Positions 1 through 7,428 of a DNA stretch of 62,256 nucleotides are shown here, piece by piece. The stretch is from Bdellovibrionales bacterium. GTDB lineage: Bacteria; Bdellovibrionota; Bdellovibrionia; Bdellovibrionales; UBA1609. The stretch spans positions 1-62,256 of the forward strand of contig JAAOIH010000006.1 in assembly GCA_015163875.1 (NCBI GenBank). Direction: 5' to 3'. A model generated the notes under the pieces. The model had not been told where the DNA came from. It saw only the letters and a list, made by a program, of their open reading frames with translations, and did no database searches. The first letter of the stretch is position 1; each line of letters begins with the position of its first letter. A program made the position numbers and the translations under genes.

Positions 1-57
1 GCTCATGCACAAACACTGGAGTTTGCTCAGCAGTTTGTCCAAAAGAAATTTCTTTAG
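1..57 (+). CDS. C-terminal tail of an unidentified gene (partial)
   Basis: Frame 1 is open from the window edge and ends at TAG (55-57), giving 18 residues that end in QQFVQKKFL. This looks like the end of a protein whose main body lies outside the window. It is too short to assign, and could be chance read-through. The next gene on the same strand starts 115 bases on, with its own ribosome binding site, so any operon link is loose. Confidence 0.35.
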   Translation, partial: AHAQTLEFAQQFVQKKFL

Positions 58-172
58 ATGTTATAACAAAAATGAACCGCGAATTTTTTAAGTCTTTGTT
101 GTAAGTATTTTTTTGTTGTATTTAATCATATTTATTGATGTAATAGCATTGATTTAAAAGGGGAGAATATTT

Positions 173-1048
173 ATGTTTAGCTTAATTATTGTTGGGTTTA
201 TTTTTTTGGTCTTTTTTGATGCTTGGTATTTGGTTTCTCAGCAAACTGCAAAAATTATAGAAAGACTTGGAAAGTTTAATTGTGTTTCAAAGGCAGGCTT
301 TCATTTTAAATTACCAGTTATTGATAGAATTGTAACTACCCAAGATTTAAAAATTAATCAGCTAGATGTTGAAATTGAAACAAAAACTAAAGACAATGTT
401 TTTGTCAGAACACAAGTGTCGGTTCAATATTTTATTATGCCAAATAAAATTTATGAATCTTTTTATAAATTAGATGATCCAACAAGACAAATTAGAGCAT
501 ATATTTTTGATGTAGTAAGATCAGAAATTCCAAAAATGCAACTTGATGAAGTTTTTGCAAATAAAGAAACAGTTGCAGATGCTATTAAAGAAAGCTTGTC
601 TGACTCAATGGACGATTTTGGTTATTCTATTACAACAGCACTTGTTACAGATATTGACCCAGACATATTAGTTAAAGAATCTATGAATAAAATTAATGCA
701 ACAGCCAGAGACAAAGTTGCAGCAACTAACGAAGCAGATGCTGCAAAAATTAGAGTTGTAAAAGCTGCCGAAGCAGATGCAGAAAGTAAAAGATTAACAG
801 GTGAGGGTTACGCTCAATTAAGAATGGCAATTGCAAAGGGAATGGAAGACTCAATGGCAAGCTTAAAGCAAGCTGGATTAAATTCTGAAGCCGCAACTAA
901 TTTAATTTTAACAACTCAGTATTTAGAAACTTTAGAAAAAATGACGTCAAATGGAAAAACAAATACTATCATGCTTCCAGGTGGGGCAGGTGGAGTGGGA
1001 GATATTCGCTCGCAATTGCTTTCCGCACTAGAGGCTACAAAACAGTAA
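173..1048 (+). CDS. SPFH/Band-7 (stomatin/prohibitin-like) membrane protein
   Basis: This 291-residue protein has one N-terminal membrane segment (about residues 3-20) followed by an SPFH domain (about 20-180) opening with VSQQTAKIIERLGKF. An Ala/Glu-rich helical stretch (about 178-215, EADAAKIRVVKAAEADAES) is typical of the oligomerising coiled coil of stomatins and HflK/HflC. Such proteins form large membrane-bound scaffolds that organise microdomains or control membrane proteases. The Gly-rich tail (LPGGAGGVGDIRSQ) resembles plant HIR and bacterial stomatin-like proteins. A good ribosome binding site (AAGGGGAG) precedes ATG 173. No NfeD partner is adjacent. Family assignment is secure; the cellular client is unknown. 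Confidence 0.88.
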   Translation: MFSLIIVGFIFLVFFDAWYLVSQQTAKIIERLGKFNCVSKAGFHFKLPVIDRIVTTQDLKINQLDVEIETKTKDNVFVRTQVSVQYFIMPNKIYESFYKLDDPTRQIRAYIFDVVRSEIPKMQLDEVFANKETVADAIKESLSDSMDDFGYSITTALVTDIDPDILVKESMNKINATARDKVAATNEADAAKIRVVKAAEADAESKRLTGEGYAQLRMAIAKGMEDSMASLKQAGLNSEAATNLILTTQYLETLEKMTSNGKTNTIMLPGGAGGVGDIRSQLLSALEATKQ

Positions 1049-1098
1049 GTTTTTACAGTAGTTTTTGACTAAATTTTTGTAACAAACTTTTTTTGACT

Positions 1099-1121
1099 AA
1101 GCTTTTTTATAAGCTTTTTTT
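1099..1121 (+). terminator. possible AT-rich terminator of the SPFH gene
   Basis: Two AAGCTT blocks (1099-1104 and 1111-1116) can pair around a six-base loop and are followed by a T run, so a weak intrinsic terminator is possible. It overlaps the 3' end of the convergent hydrolase gene. The stem has only two G-C pairs, so this is tentative. Confidence 0.3.
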
Positions 1122-1991
1122 AATAAATTTTTGTAAAATATCACTAAGCTCTTCTGGAAAATCTAATTGAGTGCAATGGCTGCCCTCTTCAAAAATAAAA
1201 AGAGTAGAGTTTTTAATATTTTTACTTAATTTTTTTTGCTTTTCTACGGGAGTTAGTGGATCTCTTTTTCCGGCAATAATCATGGTCGGAGTTTTTATTT
1301 TTGCAAGCAAATTAGAATAATCAGCATTTATCATTTCGTTAAATAATTTAAAAAACACAGACTGATTAATATATGCAATGCCTTGTATATATATTTCTAT
1401 ATCTTTTTTTTTAACCTCTCTTGGATTAAAGCCTCCTAAAAAACTAAGAACATAAGGGCTTATGGGATTGTCTAATAAATTTTCCCAAATAAAACTAAAG
1501 CTTTCTGGTAAATTTTTAGATAAAATATTTATGTACCTATAAATATCTTGTATAATTTTTTCAGAATAAAACATTCCATCTAATGGGTTAGAAGAAAAGC
1601 CGTTAATTAGGCTTAAGCTTTTAAATATTTCGCACTTTTGTTTGTATGCCTCTAACAAAATGCTGCAGCCAAAACTATGTCCGACAAAGTGCGCTTTTTT
1701 AATTTTTAATTTTTTTAACAAAAGTGGAATGTCTTTGGCAATTGCCGAAATAGATATATTTTTTTTTAATTTTGGAACCGCTGTGCTTCCGTGTCCCCGC
1801 AAATCAATATTTATTACTTTATAATTTTGAGACAAAATAGAAGTTTGATAAACAAAGTGATTCATTAAACAGCCGATGCCGTAAATAAATATAATTGGCT
1901 CGCCACTTCCACGAACTTCATAATAAATAGAAGTTTTATCAAAACTTTTAAAACTGCCTTTAACTACTGGGATTGGTTTTATTTTGCTCAT
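1107..1991 (-). CDS. alpha/beta-fold hydrolase
   Basis: This 294-residue alpha/beta hydrolase carries the nucleophile elbow GHSFG (104-108, Ser106), an acid in AGKRDPLTP (Asp244) and the catalytic His272 in EGSHCTQ, so the triad is complete. The usual HG oxyanion turn reads YGIG (37-40), a mild deviation. It lacks a signal peptide and is probably cytoplasmic. The substrate cannot be read from sequence; the layout suits the broad esterase, lactonase and haloperoxidase-like group. The gene converges on the SPFH gene and lies 18 bases after the FHA gene on the same strand, so the two may be co-transcribed. Confidence 0.85.
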   Translation of the reverse strand: MSKIKPIPVVKGSFKSFDKTSIYYEVRGSGEPIIFIYGIGCLMNHFVYQTSILSQNYKVINIDLRGHGSTAVPKLKKNISISAIAKDIPLLLKKLKIKKAHFVGHSFGCSILLEAYKQKCEIFKSLSLINGFSSNPLDGMFYSEKIIQDIYRYINILSKNLPESFSFIWENLLDNPISPYVLSFLGGFNPREVKKKDIEIYIQGIAYINQSVFFKLFNEMINADYSNLLAKIKTPTMIIAGKRDPLTPVEKQKKLSKNIKNSTLFIFEEGSHCTQLDFPEELSDILQKFIKKSL

Positions 1992-2009
1992 TGTATAAAA
2001 AGAAATTAG

Positions 2010-2696
2010 TTATAATAGCTTAATTTGAATTTCGATATTATTTATATAAACAATATCGTCGCCTTTTATTTTGGCGGTGTCTGTTCTTTTTTTATTAAGT
2101 AAAACTTTATCTGAGTGTTTGGTTTCAAAAATAATGTCGCAGTCTTTTTGAAGAATACTAAAACAAATATCAGGAATATCATCGCCGATAATTGGAAGAT
2201 CATAAGACCCAGGGCCGATTTGTCTTGGGCCGTATCCCAAAGTCCATTTTGTTTTTCTTTGTAGACCTGTAATAAAAGTTAGTTCGGGTATTTTAGAAAA
2301 TGGAGTTATTGTTTTATTTTCTTCAAAATTTTTAAAAGATTTTTTACTAAGGTTGTCATATAATAATTTTTTCCACCCCTTTTCTTCTTGAGGCATCTGT
2401 GCAGAATCGCTAACTTTCTCTATTTGAATTTTAGTATTTCCAACTCGAAACACAACCCCGTCTTTTAATAATAGTGATTCTGTCTTTCTGTCATCAATGC
2501 GAATTTTATTTTTTGAGCCACTATCTATTAAATAAAACTCTTCGCCTTTTTGTTGAACTTGAGCGTGAAGGGATGACATATTAGCATCTTGAACAGATAT
2601 GTTTGCGCTAGACCCCCTCCCAATGCTTAAGTTGGGCCTAACTTTATATCGCGCTCCTGTTAAGGGGCCAGATTGTATAATAAAATAAAAGCTCAT
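2010..2696 (-). CDS. FHA-domain protein
   Basis: The N-terminal half is a forkhead-associated domain, which binds phosphothreonine peptides: IGRGSSANI (25-33), SSLHAQ (41-46) and DSGSKNK (58-64) match its GR, SxxH and N-terminal loop positions. The C-terminal half (about 110-228) has a possible second degenerate beta-sandwich (KLLYDNLSKK, then LGYGPRQIGPGS) but no clear motif. I start it at ATG 2696 (MSFYFIIQSG) because the 21 residues of the longer frame (from 2759) look like untranslated leader. It may read Ser/Thr kinase signalling; no kinase is nearby. Confidence 0.82.
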   Translation of the reverse strand: MSFYFIIQSGPLTGARYKVRPNLSIGRGSSANISVQDANMSSLHAQVQQKGEEFYLIDSGSKNKIRIDDRKTESLLLKDGVVFRVGNTKIQIEKVSDSAQMPQEEKGWKKLLYDNLSKKSFKNFEENKTITPFSKIPELTFITGLQRKTKWTLGYGPRQIGPGSYDLPIIGDDIPDICFSILQKDCDIIFETKHSDKVLLNKKRTDTAKIKGDDIVYINNIEIQIKLL

Positions 2697-2830
2697 GTAG
2701 CTAAAATACTCTTGAGATGAGCTTTTGCCAATAAAAAAGAAGTTGTATGAAGCATGCAAGTATGTTAAAAATTTTCCTAGTCTTTAATAAGAGATAGGCA
2801 AATAATCAATGTTATAAAAGAGGCATATTT

Positions 2831-3256
2831 ATGGAATGGAAAATGGAAAAAGAAAATAATAATTATGAACTAATTGTTATTATGCATCCTGAAACCTCAG
2901 AAGAAGACACAAAAGCTTTTTTTAAAAGACTAAACTCTACTTTAGAGTCTAAATTTAAAGGCAAAATAGAATCTTTAAACACATGGGGCAACCGCAGATT
3001 AGCAAATCCAATTAAGCGCATTGCAAATGGCGTATATTTTCACGCACTTTATACAGCACAATCTGATTCAGTAGTAGAGATCGAACGAATTATGGGAATT
3101 GATGATAAAGTTTTAAGATTTATGCACACTGCTTTAGATCCTCGTGTTACATTAACAAAACATTTAGATCAGTATCATTCTACTTTACAAGAGGTGCAGG
3201 CGAGTGTTGAAAAAAAGCTGGCAAAACGACAAGCTGTTAGAAAAAATTTCTCTTAA
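2831..3256 (+). CDS. rpsF: 30S ribosomal protein S6
   Basis: This 141-residue protein has the S6 core (NNYELIVIMHPETSEEDTKAFF, then LNTWGNRRLANPIKRIANGVYF and RIMGIDDKVLRFMH). S6 binds the central domain of 16S rRNA as a heterodimer with S18. AGAGG lies seven bases before ATG 2831. The short Lys/Arg-rich C-terminal tail is translated together with the start of the next gene, which begins inside rpsF. The usual partner gene rpsR is not downstream and is nowhere in this window. Confidence 0.96.
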   Translation: MEWKMEKENNNYELIVIMHPETSEEDTKAFFKRLNSTLESKFKGKIESLNTWGNRRLANPIKRIANGVYFHALYTAQSDSVVEIERIMGIDDKVLRFMHTALDPRVTLTKHLDQYHSTLQEVQASVEKKLAKRQAVRKNFS

Positions 3257-4154
3257 AAGAGTTGTTCTTTTTAATCTATATATATCCCTTTCTACTATTT
3301 TTTTTGGTATAATTAGCCTAATACCTATTTTATTTTTACGACTTCAAACAACAGCCAAATTATATTGGGCAGGTTTGTTAGTTTTATTTTCTATTTTTTT
3401 TATTTTATCGCCAGCCGCTTTGATTATTTTAGTATCTGTTTTATTATCTGTGGAGGTGTTTTTTTTACTAGAAACCCGTAAATTTTCTTTATTTTTAAAT
3501 ATATTTATTTCAAGTCTTGTTGCCACTATTTTTTTATATAGCAGCTTTTTTTTATTTAAGGATTATGAATTTTTTATTAAATTATTAGAACAGGTAGAAG
3601 AATTTAGACAAAAATTTTTAAAACATATTACTCCAAAAGAGCTTGTACAATTATTATCGCAGCTACCAAGCCTTATTATTATAAGCTTTAGTTTTTTATT
3701 ATTTTTTAGCTTAAGGCTAATAAGCTTTTTTAAAAGTTCATACACCGACGCTATGGCAAAAAAATTAAGCTTAAACATATTTAGTACTAAATCTTATTTA
3801 ATGCAGTTAAAAAAAAGAAGCTTTAATTTTTCAACACCATCTTGGGTTGTGTGGATTTTTATTTTATCTCTTATTTTAGCTTTTGTAGACACGACGCTCC
3901 CAATTGTTTTTAAAACACTTGGGATAAATGTTTTAAATATTTGCTTTAGCTTTTATTTTTTACAGGGGCTGGGGATAGTTACAGATGTTTTAATGTTATT
4001 AAAAGCTAAAAAAATCACAAAAAATCTAATTTATATTCTATCTTTTATATATTTATTTAGCTTTATTAGTGTTTTGGGCTTTTTAGATTACTGGTTTAAT
4101 TTTAGAAAAAAAATCAAAATTTACAAGATGATTAATAAAAATACCCCCTCATAG
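3204..4154 (+). CDS. polytopic membrane protein, DUF2232/YybS-like
   Basis: This 316-residue integral membrane protein has about seven or eight hydrophobic segments, starting with VVLFNLYISLSTIFFGIISL. Its position between rpsF and rplI matches the YybS/DUF2232 genes commonly found in that ribosomal cluster; the sequence itself gives no stronger motif. The start is GTG 3204 (or TTG 3207), inside the last 53 bases of rpsF, with GAGGTG upstream, so translation is probably coupled to rpsF. Molecular function is unknown. Confidence 0.75.
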   Translation: MLKKSWQNDKLLEKISLKRVVLFNLYISLSTIFFGIISLIPILFLRLQTTAKLYWAGLLVLFSIFFILSPAALIILVSVLLSVEVFFLLETRKFSLFLNIFISSLVATIFLYSSFFLFKDYEFFIKLLEQVEEFRQKFLKHITPKELVQLLSQLPSLIIISFSFLLFFSLRLISFFKSSYTDAMAKKLSLNIFSTKSYLMQLKKRSFNFSTPSWVVWIFILSLILAFVDTTLPIVFKTLGINVLNICFSFYFLQGLGIVTDVLMLLKAKKITKNLIYILSFIYLFSFISVLGFLDYWFNFRKKIKIYKMINKNTPS

Positions 4155-4159
4155 GCCTG

Positions 4160-4197
4160 TAGCTTGTAATAGGTTTTGTACTTGCCCATTATAGCTA
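4160..4197 (+). promoter_or_regulatory. hairpin in the leader of rplI
   Basis: Bases 4160-4173 and 4185-4197 can form a stem of five, four and two pairs separated by small internal loops, with an 11-base loop. It sits just after the stop of the membrane-protein gene and about 70 bases before rplI. It could be an mRNA leader fold or a processing site. No known L9 leader motif is recognised. Confidence 0.3.
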
Positions 4198-4266
4198 AGC
4201 TTGATATGTTCCCCTAAAGAAACTTAGATAAAATTATAAAAAAATTTGGCAATAAAGAGGTCGGTA

Positions 4267-4788
4267 ATGAAAGTATTTTTAAAAGAAGATGTAAAAAATG
4301 TAGGAAAAATTGGCGAAATTGTAAATGTAAAATCAGGCTATGCCAGAAATTATTTAATTCCTAATAATTTTGCACAGATTGCTACAGAAAAAAATACAAA
4401 AGAGTGGGAATATTTAAAAAAAGTAGCAGTATCTAAGCAAAAAAAAGCTTTTGTAGAGCGTGGAAAAGTAATAGAAAAATTAAAAGAAGTTTCGCTATAT
4501 TTTTCACGCGAAGCTAAAGATAATGGCGAATTATTTGGCTCAATTACAATGCACAATATTCTTTCTGTGTTAGAAAAAGAGGGCTTTCAATTAGACAAAC
4601 GCGATGTTTTACTAGAGGCGCCAATTAAAAATATAGGCGACACAAAATTAAAAATTATCCTGGCAAAAGGATTAGAAACAGAAATCACTGTTACAGTAAC
4701 CCCTCTAAAAAATACAGCAGTTGCTCCGGTGCATGAAGAAAAAACTATTCAGGAAATCGAAGCAGAGCAAAACGAAGACGACGAGTAA
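4267..4788 (+). CDS. rplI: 50S ribosomal protein L9
   Basis: This 173-residue protein begins MKVFLKEDVKNVGKIGEIV and carries the L9 signature GYARNYLIPNNFA. The N-terminal domain binds 23S rRNA; the connecting helix and C-terminal domain (LFGSITMHNI onward) follow in the usual order. A further open frame begins at TTG 4246, but ATG 4267 is preceded by AGAGG and matches the family start. The last 20 residues form an acidic tail (EAEQNEDDE) beyond the usual L9 end. It converges on dnaB. Confidence 0.96.
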   Translation: MKVFLKEDVKNVGKIGEIVNVKSGYARNYLIPNNFAQIATEKNTKEWEYLKKVAVSKQKKAFVERGKVIEKLKEVSLYFSREAKDNGELFGSITMHNILSVLEKEGFQLDKRDVLLEAPIKNIGDTKLKIILAKGLETEITVTVTPLKNTAVAPVHEEKTIQEIEAEQNEDDE

Positions 4789-4812
4789 ATTTCAAAACTA
4801 GTTTTTTAAATT

Positions 4813-6225
4813 TTATTTGGGTGCCCAGTTTTTTACTGTGGGGGATTTTGAAAGGTGAGTGCTTGGGGCACTTTGTTCAGTTTGTGTAGGGGCAACTTCT
4901 GTAATTGGATTTGTAAAGCGGCCGTACTCTGGAAACCATGACAAATTTACATAGCCTGTTGGACCGTTTCTTTGTTTTGTTATTATTACTTCTGCTTTGT
5001 TTTTTACCTCTATTTTGTCTGGCTCATAATAAGATTCTCTGTATAGCATCATAATTAAATCTGCGTCTTGCTCTATTGATCCTGATTCTCTTAGGTCTGA
5101 TAAAATTGGCCTTCTGTCTGATCTTCCCTCTACTCCACGGTTTAATTGTGCCAATGCAATTACTGGAATATTTAATTCTTTTGCAACGGCCTTAAGCAAT
5201 CTAGAGATTTCAGAAACTTCTCTTTCTCTGCTTTCTACTTTTTTGCCCGCTGTCATAAGCTGAAGGTAATCAACAACTATTAAATCTAGCCCGTGCTTTT
5301 TTTTCATTCTTCTAACTTTTGCTCTAATGTCTAAAGGTGTTAACGCAGATGAGTCGTCTAAAAATAATGAAGTTTCGCTAAGCTTAGTTGCAGCATCAAT
5401 TAACTTTGGCCAATCTTGATCAGTTAAATTTCCTGTTCGCATTTTTGCTGCATGAATTTCTGCAAGGTTTGAAAGCAGTCTCATCATAAGTGCTTCTTTA
5501 GCCATCTCTACAGAAAAGAAAGCAACTTTTTTCTTTTCTCTTAAAGCTGCATGAAGTGCTATATTTAATCCCAATGCAGTTTTACCCATAGACGGTCTTG
5601 CGGCAATAATAACAAATTCATTTTCGTGAAAACCAGATGTCATATTATCTAGCGCTTCAAACCCAGATGATATTCCGCTAATTGAACCTTGATTGGCATA
5701 TAACTTTTCAAGAATTGCAACACTTGATTTAACAACAGCGCTTGGCTCTGTTAATTGTTGTGTGTGATTTTTATTTTCTGTAACCGCAAAAATATCTGCC
5801 TCTACCTTGTCAATAAAAGTAGGATACTCTTCAAAGTTTTGTGCGTAAGCTTCGTGACTAATATCACCACAAGTACTAATTAATTTTCTAAGCTTTGATT
5901 TTTCTGCAACAATATTTGCATATTGTGGCAAATAACTAGTTGAGTGAGTTTGCTCTATAATACTACTAAGATATGCATGACCACCTATAACTTCAATTTG
6001 GTTATTGTTTGTTAATAAATTAGATAAAGTTATTAAATCAATTGGCTCATTTTTATAGTTAAGCTTTTCCATTGCCTTAAAAATTTTTTGATGAGCAGGC
6101 TTATAAAAACTATCCTCTGTTAAAAGATGCTGTATATCAGTCCAGGCATTAGGGTCTAGCATAATGCCGCCTAAAACTGAAATTTCTGCTTCTATATTAT
6201 GAGGCGCTTGTTTTTCTTGTGACAT
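4813..6225 (-). CDS. dnaB: replicative DNA helicase DnaB
   Basis: This 470-residue protein has the N-terminal DnaB domain (HNIEAEISVLGGIMLDPNAW) and a RecA-like C-terminal motor. The Walker A motif is ARPSMGKTA (209-217), the Walker B region is LDLIVVDYLQLM, and further motifs are SREREVSEISRLLK and SDLRESGSIEQDAD. It unwinds DNA ahead of the replication fork as a hexamer and recruits primase. The start lies two bases after the stop of the upstream fis-like gene, so the two form an operon driven from the promoter at 6640-6668. It is convergent to rplI, rather than following it on the same strand as in many bacteria. Confidence 0.97.
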   Translation of the reverse strand: MSQEKQAPHNIEAEISVLGGIMLDPNAWTDIQHLLTEDSFYKPAHQKIFKAMEKLNYKNEPIDLITLSNLLTNNNQIEVIGGHAYLSSIIEQTHSTSYLPQYANIVAEKSKLRKLISTCGDISHEAYAQNFEEYPTFIDKVEADIFAVTENKNHTQQLTEPSAVVKSSVAILEKLYANQGSISGISSGFEALDNMTSGFHENEFVIIAARPSMGKTALGLNIALHAALREKKKVAFFSVEMAKEALMMRLLSNLAEIHAAKMRTGNLTDQDWPKLIDAATKLSETSLFLDDSSALTPLDIRAKVRRMKKKHGLDLIVVDYLQLMTAGKKVESREREVSEISRLLKAVAKELNIPVIALAQLNRGVEGRSDRRPILSDLRESGSIEQDADLIMMLYRESYYEPDKIEVKNKAEVIITKQRNGPTGYVNLSWFPEYGRFTNPITEVAPTQTEQSAPSTHLSKSPTVKNWAPK

Positions 6226-6227
6226 AT

Positions 6228-6596
6228 TTATTTATTAATAAACTTAGTTTTTTTTTTAATACAAATTTGGTAATCATTAATTTTTTTCTTTAGTGTGTTG
6301 CGACTAAAACCTAACAGATGCGCAGCCCTTAGTTGGTTTCCTCTATATTTTTTTAATGCTAGTTCAATTAAAGGTCTTTCCATTTGCTCTTTTAAAATAT
6401 CAAACAAATTTTCTACATCATCTAAAACAGAGTTATTAAGCAGATACTCTAATTTACAATGTATAAGTTCTTCTAAACTAACTTCTGTAATGTCTGCAAC
6501 AAAAAGATTGTCTGAACAATTATAATGTAACTGACCAGAGTCCACACTATTTTTAGGCTGGTTCATGCTAGAGTGTCTAAAAAAATCAGAGTTCAT
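6228..6596 (-). CDS. Fis-family DNA-binding protein
   Basis: This 122-residue protein ends in a Fis-type helix-turn-helix: MERPLIELALKKYRGNQLRAAHLLGFSRNTLKKKINDY, about residues 70-110. Fis proteins bend DNA and act as nucleoid and promoter regulators; the same fold caps NtrC-type activators, but no AAA+ domain is present here. The N-terminal 55 residues are unlike E. coli Fis. AAAGG precedes ATG 6596. It is transcribed with dnaB two bases downstream, an arrangement that could link chromosome architecture to replication (inference). Confidence 0.85.
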   Translation of the reverse strand: MNSDFFRHSSMNQPKNSVDSGQLHYNCSDNLFVADITEVSLEELIHCKLEYLLNNSVLDDVENLFDILKEQMERPLIELALKKYRGNQLRAAHLLGFSRNTLKKKINDYQICIKKKTKFINK

Positions 6597-6639
6597 AAAG
6601 GCCTTTATTTAATATTCTGATGTGTTTTATATTGAGAGG

Positions 6640-6668
6640 TTATTAATTGCAAGGCTTTATGCTGTCAA
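6640..6668 (-). promoter_or_regulatory. sigma-70-type promoter of the fis-dnaB operon
   Basis: On the reverse strand, TTGACA (6668-6663) is followed after 17 bases by TAATAA (6645-6640). The -35 box is a perfect consensus and the -10 matches four of six positions. Transcription would start near 6633, giving a leader of about 37 bases with a ribosome binding site before ATG 6596. Confidence 0.7.
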
Positions 6669-6722
6669 GTTGCTATGGTCAAAAAAAATAATATTTTTCG
6701 GGTGCACCGCATGAATTTATTT

Positions 6723-7364
6723 TTATATTCCAGACTCTTTGTTTGGCCACAAATATTTATGCAACTGTATTTGTAATTGAGCTGAAGAGCCAGAGCTTAA
6801 AATTTTTTCTGCCAAATGAGTTGCAGTTACCTCTCCAAAAGAGGGAGAGTATAAAATCTTTGACTCTGATAAATTATTTTCTTTAACAAAATTTTCTGCC
6901 CAATTAAAATCCTTATCTGAGCATATAACAAACTTTAATTCGGTATTAGATAAATTTTTTAAGTTATCAAAATGAACACTAACGCCAGCCTTACTATCAG
7001 GGGTTTTGATATCAATAATTTTTTTAACTCTATTGTCTACCAACACTGCACTTTTGTCCCCGCTAGTTTCTAGAGATACTTTGTAGCCCTTATCGCATAG
7101 CTGAGTCATTAGCGGATATACACTTTTTTGTAATAAAGGCTCTCCTCCAGTAATACAAACATGTTTGCTTTGGTAATTTTTAACTTTTTTAATAATAGAT
7201 TTTATGTCTAAGTTTTCGCCGTTGTGATATGCGTATTTAGTATCACAATATTGGCAGCGAAGATGACAGCCAGATAAGCGTATAAAAGTAGTCGGAAGCC
7301 CAGACTTGCTGCTTTCGCCTTGTAGGCTAAAAAAGATTTCGTTAATTTTTAATATTTTGTTCAA
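6723..7364 (-). CDS. queE: 7-carboxy-7-deazaguanine synthase (radical SAM)
   Basis: QueE converts carboxytetrahydropterin to 7-carboxy-7-deazaguanine in queuosine/7-deazaguanine synthesis. The radical-SAM cluster motif is LSGCHLRCQYCDTKYAY (CX3CX2C), preceded by the family start KINEIFFSLQGES; SAM-contact ITGGEPLLQ follows. I choose TTG 7364 (MNKILKINEIFF, 213 residues). The frame is open back to an ATG at 7409, but that codon overlaps the ftsK start and lies upstream of the apparent transcription start of a good promoter. No other queuosine gene is in view. Confidence 0.88.
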   Translation of the reverse strand: MNKILKINEIFFSLQGESSKSGLPTTFIRLSGCHLRCQYCDTKYAYHNGENLDIKSIIKKVKNYQSKHVCITGGEPLLQKSVYPLMTQLCDKGYKVSLETSGDKSAVLVDNRVKKIIDIKTPDSKAGVSVHFDNLKNLSNTELKFVICSDKDFNWAENFVKENNLSESKILYSPSFGEVTATHLAEKILSSGSSAQLQIQLHKYLWPNKESGI

Positions 7365-7389
7365 AACAAGACTTTTTTTACATTTTAAG

Positions 7390-7401
7390 TAGTGTACACT
7401 A
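7390..7401. promoter_or_regulatory. 12-base palindrome between queE and ftsK
   Basis: TAGTGTACACTA is a perfect inverted repeat. It lies between the divergent genes and touches the TATAAT box of the queE promoter, so a dimeric regulator bound here would block queE transcription. No known operator is recognised. Confidence 0.45.
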
Positions 7402-7428
7402 TTATACATGACTTATGATGATTTTCAA
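7401..7428 (-). promoter_or_regulatory. promoter for queE
   Basis: On the reverse strand, TTGAAA (7428-7423), a 16-base spacer and a perfect TATAAT (7406-7401) predict a start near 7394. The -35 half lies inside the first codons of ftsK. This placement is the main reason for preferring the downstream TTG start of queE. Confidence 0.5.

Noticed and set aside
6701-6708. GGTGCACC palindrome after queE
   Set aside because: It is only eight bases and stands alone at the 3' end of queE, too little to call a site.
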